A stretch of 64,000 bases of DNA from Streptomyces sp. TLI_171. Its GTDB lineage: Bacteria > Actinomycetota > Actinomycetes > Streptomycetales > Streptomycetaceae. The notes under the pieces were generated by a model. It had not been told where the DNA came from and did no database searches. It was given only the letters and a program-made list of their open reading frames with translations. Location of the stretch: NCBI RefSeq assembly GCF_003610255.1, contig NZ_RAPS01000001.1:6661001-6725000 (forward strand), given 5' to 3'. Positions 25,618 through 33,581 of this stretch are shown here, piece after piece. Both the position numbers and the translations under genes were made by a program. Within the stretch, counting starts at the first letter, position 1. Each line of letters opens with the position of its first letter.

Positions 25618-26931
25618 TCAGTCGGCGGTCCGGCGTCTGCCGCCGCGCGGGCGGCGCGGGTACGGGAACAGCCGTGGCGAGCGCTTGGCGGCCACGTCCT
25701 CCACCCAGCCGAAGGTCATCACCAGCAGGGCCAGCAGCGGGATCGCCACCAGCAGCGTGAACCACTGGCTGCTCAGCAGCCACTTCAGGTGCTCGTAGAA
25801 GAAGTCCACGTCCCACAGGCGGTCGATCAGCGGCACCGCGGCCACGAGCGCGGTCACGTGCCACAGGTAGACGCTGACGGCGCGTGAGTTGAGCAGGCTG
25901 ACCAGTCCGTTCCACCGCTCCAGCGGGCGCGGCCACTGCTCCCAGGACGGGCTGACGTGGAGCAGCATGGCGACGAAGCCGAAGGACCACACCGCCTGGG
26001 CGATCGGCCAGGCCTCGATGTCGGTCGGCTGGGTCGGGTCGAGCGGCCTGGTCTGCAGGTACCAGAATCCCGCCACCATGATCAGCGGCGCGATCGACGG
26101 CAGGACGTACTGCGGGATGCGCTTGAGCAGGCCTTCCTGGTGGGCCATGCCGAGGATCCAGCAGGAGCCGAACGTCGCGAAGTCGTTGGCGGTCTCCCAC
26201 ACCCGGTGGTAGACGAAGTCCTGGTCGGCGAGGAACCCGTTCATCACGATCACCATCGCCAGCGGCGCGCACAGCGTCAGCACCGGGAACCGGCGCAGCG
26301 CCCACAGCATCAGCGGCGACAGCAGCACGTACCAGAGGTAGGCGCGCAGGTACCACAGCGGAACCACGAGCTGGGTCGCCCAGCCGGACTCCAGGTGGCC
26401 GTGCAGGCCGTGCAGGCCGTCCTCGGCGTACGGCGGAGTGCTCAGCGGCAGGACCCAGAACGCCAGCTTGGCCCACCACCAGGTGGGGTGGCCGGAGGAG
26501 TCGGGGCCGCCGCCGTCGAGGACCTGGGCGGTGATCACGATGGCGCCGAACAGCCACATCGGCGGAAGCAGTCGGCGCAGTCGGCCGCGGATGACGCCGA
26601 GCGCGGGACGGCTGAGCGAACGGGTCATCAGCGAGCCGGCCAGCGCGAACATCACGCCCATCGACGGGAACAGCAGCGGCAGCCAGAACCAGCCGAAGTT
26701 GTGGTAGAGCACCACGCGGACCAGGGCCAGCGCGCGCAGCAGGTCGAGGTACCGGTCGCGGCCGCCCTTGCGCACCGGCGGGTCCTCCGCGGCGGGCTCC
26801 TCCGGCTCCGGCTCGACCCGCCACTGCTCGGGTATCCGCAGCGCCAGGGTGTCCTCGTGCCGCCCGAAGCCCGGGGGGATCCGCAGCGCGAGGGTGTCCT
26901 CGTGGGTGCCGCGTCCGGCAGGTGAAGTCAT
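25618..26931 (-). CDS. Membrane acyltransferase (acyltransferase 3/OafA type)
   Basis: This 437-residue protein has about ten membrane helices and the acyltransferase-3 opening RYLDLLRALALVRVVLYHNFGWFW (the His near residue 77 is the usual conserved one), GVMFALAGSLMTRSL and RLRRLLPPMW. Such enzymes acylate or succinylate extracellular polysaccharides. The cytoplasmic N-terminus has a duplicated RHEDTLALRIP-like peptide. ATG 26929-26931 has GGAGG seven bases upstream and starts one base after the stop of the synthase gene, so the two are coupled. The likely target is the polymer made by that synthase, comparable to IcaC in staphylococci. Confidence 0.82.
   Translation of the reverse strand: MTSPAGRGTHEDTLALRIPPGFGRHEDTLALRIPEQWRVEPEPEEPAAEDPPVRKGGRDRYLDLLRALALVRVVLYHNFGWFWLPLLFPSMGVMFALAGSLMTRSLSRPALGVIRGRLRRLLPPMWLFGAIVITAQVLDGGGPDSSGHPTWWWAKLAFWVLPLSTPPYAEDGLHGLHGHLESGWATQLVVPLWYLRAYLWYVLLSPLMLWALRRFPVLTLCAPLAMVIVMNGFLADQDFVYHRVWETANDFATFGSCWILGMAHQEGLLKRIPQYVLPSIAPLIMVAGFWYLQTRPLDPTQPTDIEAWPIAQAVWSFGFVAMLLHVSPSWEQWPRPLERWNGLVSLLNSRAVSVYLWHVTALVAAVPLIDRLWDVDFFYEHLKWLLSSQWFTLLVAIPLLALLVMTFGWVEDVAAKRSPRLFPYPRRPRGGRRRTAD
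26834..26904. repeat. Tandem 26-base coding repeat at the acyltransferase N-terminus
   Basis: Two 26-base units (26834-26859 and 26879-26904) differ at one position. They encode two copies of HEDTLALRIP separated by five residues. Confidence 0.7.
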
Positions 26932-26932
26932 C

Positions 26933-29086
26933 TCACGCCTCCACCGGGGCAGCGGCGACCTCGCCGGTGCGCCGGAGCTTCTGCCAGCGCAGCCGGCCAC
27001 CGGTGAACGCGGTGATCGTGGACTGCAGCAGGACGATGTACATCAGTTGCCGGTAGACCACCTGCTGCAGCGGAAGGCTGATCAGGTGCCACGGCTTCTC
27101 GCGGTCCAGCCGGAAGGCGTACCAGGACAGCACCGACTGGAGCAGGATGAAGCCGCCCCAGCTGCCGAGCGTGATCGGGGTGTCCCCGAACAGCACCCCG
27201 TAGAGCAGGAACAGGTCGACCAGCGGCGCCAGCAGCGGCGCGACCACGCCGAACAGCACCACCAGCGGAAGGCCGATCCGTCCGAAGCGACCGGCCGGGC
27301 CGCGGGAGATCACCGCGCGGCGGTGCTTCCACATGGCCTGCATGGAGCCGTAGCTCCACCGGTACCGCTGCGACCAGAGCTGCTGGAGGCTGGCGGGGGC
27401 CTCGGTCCAGGCCCGGGCGCGCTCGGCGTAGACGATCCGCCAGCCCTCGCAGAGCACCGCCATGGTGATGTCGGTGTCCTCGGCGAGGGTGTCGTCGCTC
27501 ATCCCGCCGACCGCCCGCAGGGCCTCCTTGCGGAACGCGCCCACCGCGCCGGGGATGGTCGGGATCACGTTGAGGACGTCGTACATCCGCCGGTCCAGGT
27601 TGTGGCCGAGGACGTACTCGATGTGCTGCCAGGCGCCGATCAGGCTGTCGCGGTTGCCGACCTTGGCGTTGCCCGCGACCGCGCCGATCCCCGGGTTGCC
27701 GAACGGCTGGACCAGCTCGCGCACGGTGGAGGGCTCGAAGACGGTGTCGCCGTCCATCATCACCACGATGTCGTGCGCGGCGGCCGCGACTCCGGCGTTC
27801 AGCGCGCTCGGCTTGCCGCCGTTGACCTTGCGGATCAGCCGGACGAACGGCAGGTCCATCTCCTCCACGATGTCCGCGGTGCCGTCCGTCGAGCCGTCGT
27901 CGATGACGATGACCTCGATCGGATAGTCGCTGGCGGCCAAGGAGTTGAGGGTGTTGGCGATGCACTCGCGTTCGTTGTAGGCCGGGACGAGGACGGTGAC
28001 CGGCTCGGTGACGGGTGGTCCCCAGGCGTCCCGCCGCTTGGCGCGGCGGGCGTGGACGGGCGCGAGGACGAGCATCAGCGCGAAGCGGCCGAAGTTGAGG
28101 AACCCGACCAGGGCGAGCAGCGCGACCAGCAGCGGCAGCGTGACCACGGCGATGTGGGTGGCCAGGATGAAGCCCTTGCCCGCCCACAGCTGGAAGCCGT
28201 GCACCGGCACCATGGCGCTGGTGGCGCCGAGGGCGTCCGAGATGGTGGTGAAGCGGTACCCCTCGCCCTGCAGCTTGACGATGATCTGCTCGAGCGCCTC
28301 GACGGTCTCGGCGCGGTCGCCGCCCGCGTCGTGCAGCAGGATCAGCTCGCCCGCGCCGGGCTTGGTCGGCATCGCGGCCTTGACGATCTCGTCCACGCCG
28401 GGGCGCTTCCAGTCGTCGGTGTCGCGGTCGATGAACGCCGTCAGGTAGCCGTGCGCACCCACGTACTTGATGACGGGATAGTTCCAGTCGTCCATCGCGG
28501 AGGCGTCGGACGAGTACGGCGGCCGGAACAGCGAACTGTGCACGCCCGCGACGCCGGCCAGGGCCAGCTGCGTCTGCGCGAGCTCCCAGCTGATCCGGGC
28601 GTGCGACTGGTAGGCCAGGTCGGGGTGGGTGAAGGTGTGCAGGCCGATCTCGTGGCCGCCCGCGACGATCTGCCGGATCAGGTCCGGGTTGCGCGTGGTC
28701 ATCGAACCGGTCACGAAGAAGTCCGCGCGGACGTCGTGCGCCGCGAGCACCTTGAGGATCTTCGGGGTCCATTCCGGGGAAGGGCCGTCGTCGAAGCTCA
28801 GCACCACGGTCTTGTCGGGGATCCGGTAGCTGACCGGGGCGGTGTTCTTGCTGCCGCGCGCGTCGATGACGGGGCCGCCCTTGAGGAGGTCCTCCGGCAC
28901 CGTCGTCTTGTCCACCGACTGGGCGATCCGGGTGTCGTGGAACACCTCGTTGGTGGCCAGGCCGCGAAGGACCAGCAGAGCGAGCAGGCATGCCAGCAGG
29001 GACAGCGGCATGACGAAGCGCAGCGGCGGCGCGGCCAGTCGGCGCGGCCTGAGCAGGGACTGCCGGCGGCGCTGGTGGCGGGACAA
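26933..29086 (-). CDS. matB: Bifunctional polysaccharide deacetylase / family 2 glycosyltransferase (MatB-like)
   Basis: This 717-residue membrane protein has one helix near residues 25-45, then an extracellular NodB/CE4 deacetylase. That domain shows SFDDGP (about 97), HTFTHP (about 148), FRPPYS, DTDDWKRP and ILLHDAG. After two helices comes a cytoplasmic processive GT2 domain with DDGSTDGT (about 394), DGDT, EDTDI (about 536) and QRYRW (about 572), and C-terminal helices. All catalytic motifs are intact. This fusion is the MatB architecture of streptomycetes, which makes poly-beta-1,6-N-acetylglucosamine and drives pellet formation. The TTG start at 29084-29086 is chosen for AGGAG five bases upstream. 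Confidence 0.82.
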   Translation of the reverse strand: MSRHQRRRQSLLRPRRLAAPPLRFVMPLSLLACLLALLVLRGLATNEVFHDTRIAQSVDKTTVPEDLLKGGPVIDARGSKNTAPVSYRIPDKTVVLSFDDGPSPEWTPKILKVLAAHDVRADFFVTGSMTTRNPDLIRQIVAGGHEIGLHTFTHPDLAYQSHARISWELAQTQLALAGVAGVHSSLFRPPYSSDASAMDDWNYPVIKYVGAHGYLTAFIDRDTDDWKRPGVDEIVKAAMPTKPGAGELILLHDAGGDRAETVEALEQIIVKLQGEGYRFTTISDALGATSAMVPVHGFQLWAGKGFILATHIAVVTLPLLVALLALVGFLNFGRFALMLVLAPVHARRAKRRDAWGPPVTEPVTVLVPAYNERECIANTLNSLAASDYPIEVIVIDDGSTDGTADIVEEMDLPFVRLIRKVNGGKPSALNAGVAAAAHDIVVMMDGDTVFEPSTVRELVQPFGNPGIGAVAGNAKVGNRDSLIGAWQHIEYVLGHNLDRRMYDVLNVIPTIPGAVGAFRKEALRAVGGMSDDTLAEDTDITMAVLCEGWRIVYAERARAWTEAPASLQQLWSQRYRWSYGSMQAMWKHRRAVISRGPAGRFGRIGLPLVVLFGVVAPLLAPLVDLFLLYGVLFGDTPITLGSWGGFILLQSVLSWYAFRLDREKPWHLISLPLQQVVYRQLMYIVLLQSTITAFTGGRLRWQKLRRTGEVAAAPVEA

Positions 29087-29168
29087 TGACGCTCCTGGGG
29101 ATGGGTGGTGCAAACGATCCGGCGACGGCCGACCGCCCGAGCGGCCTGCTCTCAGGGAGGCCGGGCCG

Positions 29169-29603
29169 TCAGGGTTTGGGAGTCGAAGAGCTCGACGAGG
29201 GCGTCGATCCGTGAGATCCGGCGGCGGACTTCGACGCGGTGGGCTTCGTGGTGCCCGAGCTCTTCGTGGTGGGGGCCGTGGGCCGGGTGGCGCTCTTCGA
29301 CGGGGACGCCGACGGCGACGGCGACGAGGAGGGCGAGGGCGAGGGTGCGGCCGAGGGGGACAGCGAGGGCTGGGGCGGTATCCCCATGGCCGGGGCGTCC
29401 GCCTGAACGCCGATCAGGCTGCCGCCCATGGCGACCGCCAGGACGGCCCCCACCACCGACACCGGCCAGCCCAGCCCGCGCAGCAGACGGCCGCGCAGAC
29501 CCGACTGGTCGACGAACACCGGTTCGGGTAGCGGCTCATCGGGCTCGGCGCCGGGGTCGGCCGGGGCTTCGGGGTGCGCCGATCCGCGTTCAGGAGGAGT
29601 CAT
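29169..29603 (-). CDS. Single-pass membrane protein with Ser/Pro/Thr-rich extracellular tail
   Basis: This protein is about 144 residues. An acidic, proline-rich cytoplasmic head (about 1-40) leads to one membrane helix (about 48-70, LGWPVSVVGAVLAVAMGGSL). A long tail made almost only of Ser, Pro, Ala, Thr and Lys follows, typical of wall-spanning or O-mannosylated stalks. It has no catalytic domain. It lies 82 bases upstream of the matB-like gene on the same strand and may scaffold or anchor that synthase. ATG 29603 was taken; a GTG 12 bases upstream has the better-spaced AAAGG and could be the true start. Confidence 0.65.
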   Translation of the reverse strand: MTPPERGSAHPEAPADPGAEPDEPLPEPVFVDQSGLRGRLLRGLGWPVSVVGAVLAVAMGGSLIGVQADAPAMGIPPQPSLSPSAAPSPSPSSSPSPSASPSKSATRPTAPTTKSSGTTKPTASKSAAGSHGSTPSSSSSTPKP

Positions 29604-29615
29604 GACAGGGCGCAC

Positions 29616-29937
29616 CTTGCGAGGCCTTTCAGTGCAGGGTACGTAGACCGCGGGAGCGTAGGCCGAACGCTAGTCCACCAACCTGAGGCGAATGGGTGGC
29701 GATGTCCTGATTTGGCACTGGCCGTCGCAGTGTTGTAATCGGATCGAGATGACTACTGGGGTGTAACGGTAGGCAGCCGTGTGCGGACCGTTGACCTTGC
29801 CACATGTCCGCCAAGGCGCCACCGGGTGCCGAACGGCCGGTCTTGCGCGCCCCGTTAGGATGACCGCCTCATCTGATCAGCCGTCTGTCCGTGTCGAGGA
29901 CGGGTCCAGGTCCGCCGCCACGCCGCAAGGAGCTCGT
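29616..29937. promoter_or_regulatory. Divergent control region of the polysaccharide locus
   Basis: This 322-base gap holds no gene. On the plus strand TTGGCA (29712-29717) and TGTAAT (29734-29739) with a 16-base spacer form a candidate promoter for the lipoprotein gene. That would give a leader of nearly 200 bases. Promoter elements for the minus-strand operon are less clear. Confidence 0.4.
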
Positions 29938-30909
29938 GTGAGCAAGCCCCGCCTCCGTCCCCGTCACCGCGCGTGGAGCGTGCTCGCCCTGCCGACGCTG
30001 TTGTGCACGCTCGCCGGGTGCTCCAGCGGTCCTGCCGGCGGCACCGCCGCGCCCGCCGCGGGCGGGGAGGCCAAGGCGGCACCCGCCACCAGCGCCTCGC
30101 CGACGCCGACCGGCCCGCCGGGAACCCTGTTCGACTCCTTCCACTACAGCGGCCCCGACGACCCGGCCTTCCAGGCGCACGGCTGGGAGGTCCGGGACGG
30201 CGCCGGCGGCCCGGGAGTCAAGGACACCTGGACCGCGGCCGGCGCGGCCTTCCCCTCGGACACCACCGCGCAGGGCGGCCGGATCATGCAGCTGCGGTCC
30301 TCCACCGACGGAACCGCCCAGGGCACCAAGCAGGTCGAGGTGCAGAGCACCGGCAGCCGGTTGCTCAACGGCACCTACGCCGCCCGGATCTACCTCAGCG
30401 ACAAGCCCGCCTCCGGGCGCAACGGCGACCACGTCGTGCAGACCTTCTTCCCGATCTCCCCCTCGGACGGCTCGGCGAACTACAGCGAACTCGACTACGA
30501 GTACATGCCGAACGGCGGATGGGGTTCGGTCGGCCCGCAGCTGGACACCACCAGCTGGTTCAAGTCGGATCCGCCGGACCGGGTCACCCACGCCCTCAAG
30601 CAGCACCTGGAGGGCTGGCACCTGATGATGATCACCGCCGTCGACGGAAAGGTCACCTACTCGCTGGACGGCAAGGACCTGTTCACCAGCACCGGGAAGT
30701 ACATCGCCCGGGAGAACGTCGACGTCCACTTCAGCAACTGGTTCATCGACCTGCTCCCCTCGCTCGGCGCCACCCGCACCTGGGACATGAAGGTCAACTG
30801 GTTCTACTACAAGGCCGACCAGGCCGTGTCCAAGGCCGATGTCCAGAAGACGGTGGACGAGTTCTACGCCGCCGGCACCGACTACGTGAACACCCTGCCG
30901 AAGTCCTGA
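29938..30909 (+). CDS. Lipoprotein with GH16-like beta-jelly-roll domain
   Basis: This 323-residue protein has a signal sequence ending in a lipobox (LLCTLAGC, Cys near 29), a short Ala/Pro/Thr linker and then a concanavalin-like domain. The GH16 catalytic motif ELDYE (about 184-188, in YSELDYEYMPNGG) is present with both Glu and the Asp. A WDMKVNWFYY strand near the end is also typical. It is therefore a cell-surface beta-glucanase-like or polysaccharide-binding enzyme. It is divergent from the MatB-like operon and may trim or bind its polymer. GTG 29938 has AAGGAG at good spacing. Confidence 0.72.
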   Translation: MSKPRLRPRHRAWSVLALPTLLCTLAGCSSGPAGGTAAPAAGGEAKAAPATSASPTPTGPPGTLFDSFHYSGPDDPAFQAHGWEVRDGAGGPGVKDTWTAAGAAFPSDTTAQGGRIMQLRSSTDGTAQGTKQVEVQSTGSRLLNGTYAARIYLSDKPASGRNGDHVVQTFFPISPSDGSANYSELDYEYMPNGGWGSVGPQLDTTSWFKSDPPDRVTHALKQHLEGWHLMMITAVDGKVTYSLDGKDLFTSTGKYIARENVDVHFSNWFIDLLPSLGATRTWDMKVNWFYYKADQAVSKADVQKTVDEFYAAGTDYVNTLPKS

Positions 30910-30924
30910 CTCCGCTCACGGCGA

Positions 30925-30968
30925 GGGCCCGGCCGGACCGCACGGTCCGGACCGGGCCCCTCCCGTGA
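30925..30968. terminator. Imperfect hairpin terminator between convergent genes
   Basis: GGGCCCGGCCGGACC and GGTCCGGACCGGGCCC (about 30929-30963) pair with one bulged base around a GCAC loop. Flanking TCACGG and CCGTGA extend the fold. It separates the GH16-like lipoprotein gene from the convergent esterase gene. Confidence 0.6.
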
Positions 30969-30975
30969 CGGCGGG

Positions 30976-32112
30976 TCAGTGGTTGGCCGGGATCACTGAC
31001 GTCAGCCAGCTGAAGACCCCCGGGACCATCGGCTTCCAGACGTCGCTGCTGTGCGAGCCCGAGGTCTCCTGGACGGTGACCGTGGTCGGGGCCTTGGCGG
31101 CGGCCTTCAGGGCCTCGCCCGCCTCAAGGCCGTCGCCGCGGTTGCCGCTGATGTACAGGGCGGTCTTCGGCGGGGTCTTGGCGGACTTCAGGATGTTGAG
31201 CGGGTTGGAGACCTCCCGCAGGTGCGGGTCCTTGGCGGTCAGCGACCGGTCCTCGGCCGCCGGGTCGTTGTAACCGGACAGGCTGACGCCCGCGCGGTAC
31301 CGGTTCGGGTGCTCCAGGGCCAACTTGGCGGCGCAGTGCCCGCCCGCCGAGTAGCCGGCCACCGCCCAGCGGTCCGCCGACGGATCGGCGCGGAAGTTGT
31401 CGAGCACCATCTGCGGGACGTCCCGGGACAGCCACGCGTCGGCGTTGACCTTGCCCGGCACGTCCGCGCACCCGGTGTCGGTGCTGTCGCCCAGCAGGTT
31501 GGTGCGCGGGGAGACCAGGATGAACGGGGCGACCTGGCCGCTCTGCATCATCGGCTTCAACTGCTCCGACACCCGCAGCGTACCGAACCAGGTCTTGGAC
31601 GAGCCCGGCCAGCCCGGCAGCAGCTCCACCACGGGGAAGGTCCGGTCCTTGTACGCCGGGTCGTTGTACTGCGGCGGCAGCCAGACCAGCACCTCGCCGT
31701 CGACGCCGGAGACCGCGCCCTTCAGGTCGGTGGTCTGCACGTCGTTCGGCACCTTCGGGTCCCCGACCGGGGCGAACCGCTGGATCACCTTGGCGTGCTG
31801 GCCGTCGCTGCCCGGCGTCCCCGGGCCGCCCGACGCGCCGACCGTCTCGGCCTGCACGTTCGGCACCGCCCGGACGTGGTTTCCGGTGCCGAGCAGGTCG
31901 TCCCAGCTGCCGTAGATCAGGTTGGCGTTGTTCACCATGACGAACACCATCATGACCGCGGTGATCTGACAGAACAGCAGCATCACGATCCTGGAAAGGG
32001 CCTGAACGGGCTTCGGACCTCTCACCCGGCTCCACAGCAGGAGCGCCACCGCGATCGAGACCGGCACCAGGACGATCGTGAAAAGAAGGAACGGGGTGCC
32101 TGTCAGCTGCAT
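30976..32112 (-). CDS. Membrane-anchored esterase of the antigen 85/mycolyltransferase-like fold
   Basis: This 378-residue protein has two N-terminal helices (about 5-27 and 38-60), then an extracellular alpha/beta hydrolase. The domain has PVVELLPGWPGSSKTWFGT (oxyanion region), nucleophile elbow GYSAGGHCA (Ser near 253), and a late His in SGSHSSDVW. This is the family of FbpA/S-formylglutathione hydrolase-type esterases, often acting on cell-envelope acyl groups. It is next to the polysaccharide synthase locus and could remove or transfer acyl groups on that polymer (inference). ATG 32110-32112 was chosen over a further upstream frame lacking hydrophobic character. Confidence 0.75.
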   Translation of the reverse strand: MQLTGTPFLLFTIVLVPVSIAVALLLWSRVRGPKPVQALSRIVMLLFCQITAVMMVFVMVNNANLIYGSWDDLLGTGNHVRAVPNVQAETVGASGGPGTPGSDGQHAKVIQRFAPVGDPKVPNDVQTTDLKGAVSGVDGEVLVWLPPQYNDPAYKDRTFPVVELLPGWPGSSKTWFGTLRVSEQLKPMMQSGQVAPFILVSPRTNLLGDSTDTGCADVPGKVNADAWLSRDVPQMVLDNFRADPSADRWAVAGYSAGGHCAAKLALEHPNRYRAGVSLSGYNDPAAEDRSLTAKDPHLREVSNPLNILKSAKTPPKTALYISGNRGDGLEAGEALKAAAKAPTTVTVQETSGSHSSDVWKPMVPGVFSWLTSVIPANH

Positions 32113-32239
32113 CGGGTCTCTCGAATCGGGTCGTCCGGCCGTCCGGGGCACGGTCCCCCGGTTCGCGCATCACACTTGTCAGACTGCGTCAAACACACGA
32201 TCAGTTGCTGTCGACACCCGCAGAAACCTGAGAGGTACA

Positions 32240-32253
32240 TCACGTTTTCGTGA
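32240..32253. promoter_or_regulatory. Small palindrome in esterase/ROK kinase divergent region
   Basis: TCACG (32240-32244) and CGTGA (32249-32253) flank TTTT. This 236-base divergent gap contains no gene. The palindrome is an operator candidate of low weight. Confidence 0.25.
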
Positions 32254-32348
32254 GAATCCGCTGTGCGTTCGGGGCTCAGTCTGCCAGTTCGCCGACACCG
32301 CTCCACCTGCGGGCCGCACCTTTTACCGAATCCAGGAGCATTCATCAC

Positions 32349-33455
32349 GTGACCACAGCAAGCGGCTCCGCCCGCCCCGTCCTGCCCAACCTGCTGGGCC
32401 TCGGCCCGCGCGCCGAGCGCCGCCGGCGCACCCTGCCCGCCGGCGTGCTCCGCCTGCCCACCATCGGCGTGGACATCGGCGGCACCAAGGTGGTCGCCGG
32501 CGTGGTCGACGGCGACGGCCGCGTGGTCGACCGGCTGCGCACCGAGACCCCCGACAAGAGCAAGAGCCCCAAGGTGGTCGAGGACGTCATCGTCGACCTG
32601 GTGCTGCAACTCGCCGACAAGCACGACGTGCACGCCGTCGGCGTCGGCGCGGCCGGCTGGGTCGACGCCGAACGCTCCACGGTGCTGTTCGCCCCGCACC
32701 TCAACTGGCGCGGCGAACCGCTGCAGCAGGCGCTCAGCTCCCGGCTGCGCTTCCCCGTGGTGGTCGAGAACGACGCCAACGCCGCCGCCTGGGCCGAATG
32801 GCGGTTCGGCGCCGGACGCGGCGAGGACCACATGGTGATGATCACCCTCGGCACCGGGATCGGCGGCGCGGTCGTCCGCGACGGCCACGTCGACCGCGGC
32901 AAGCACGGCCTGGCCGGCGAGTTCGGCCACATGCAGGTGGTGCCCGGCGGCCACCGCTGCCCCTGCGGCAACCGCGGCTGCTGGGAGCAGTACTCCTCCG
33001 GCAACGCCCTGGTCCGCGAAGCCCGCGAACTCGCCGCCGAGGAATCCCCCGTGGTCCAGCCGCTGCTCGCCCGGGCCGGCGGCTCCCCGCTCGGCATCAC
33101 CGGGCCGCTGGTCACCGAGGCCGCCCGCGAGGGCGACGCCGTCGCCGTCGAACTCCTCTACGAGGTCGGCCGCTGGCTCGGCGTCGGCATCGCCAACCTG
33201 GCCGCCGCCCTGGACCCCGGACGCTTCGTCATCGGCGGCGGCGTCAGCGAGGCCGGCGACCTGCTCCTCGGCCCCGCCCAGGACGCCTTCCGCCGCACCC
33301 TCACCGGCCGGGGCTTCCGCCCCGAGGCCCGGATCGTCCACGCCGCCCTCGGCAACGAGGCCGGCCTCGTCGGCGCCGCCGACCTGGCCCGCCAGGTGGC
33401 CCGCCGCTTCCGCACCGTCAAACGCCGCCGAGTGGAACGCGCCACCAACCGCTGA
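32349..33455 (+). CDS. ROK-family sugar kinase (glucokinase-like)
   Basis: This 368-residue protein has a phosphate-binding VDIGGTKVVAGVVD (about 40-53), ENDANAAAWAEW (about 139-150), GTGIGGAVV, GEFGHMQVVPGG with the catalytic-region His, and the ROK zinc motif CPCGNRGCWEQY (about 204-215). There is no helix-turn-helix, so it is a kinase and not a ROK repressor. Compared with typical glucokinases it has an extra 35 basic N-terminal residues. It probably phosphorylates glucose or an N-acetylated hexosamine. GTG 32349 is preceded by AGGAG. Confidence 0.8.
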   Translation: MTTASGSARPVLPNLLGLGPRAERRRRTLPAGVLRLPTIGVDIGGTKVVAGVVDGDGRVVDRLRTETPDKSKSPKVVEDVIVDLVLQLADKHDVHAVGVGAAGWVDAERSTVLFAPHLNWRGEPLQQALSSRLRFPVVVENDANAAAWAEWRFGAGRGEDHMVMITLGTGIGGAVVRDGHVDRGKHGLAGEFGHMQVVPGGHRCPCGNRGCWEQYSSGNALVREARELAAEESPVVQPLLARAGGSPLGITGPLVTEAAREGDAVAVELLYEVGRWLGVGIANLAAALDPGRFVIGGGVSEAGDLLLGPAQDAFRRTLTGRGFRPEARIVHAALGNEAGLVGAADLARQVARRFRTVKRRRVERATNR

Positions 33456-33581
33456 CCCCCGCACGGTGAGCCTCGCCCCGCCCGCCGCGGGCGTCTTGCG
33501 CGCAGTTGGCCGAAGGTGCTGTTGTCCGGTGCACGGCGGGTGTGGGAGAACGGGGGACTGACGCCGTCTCAGGGAGGCCGC

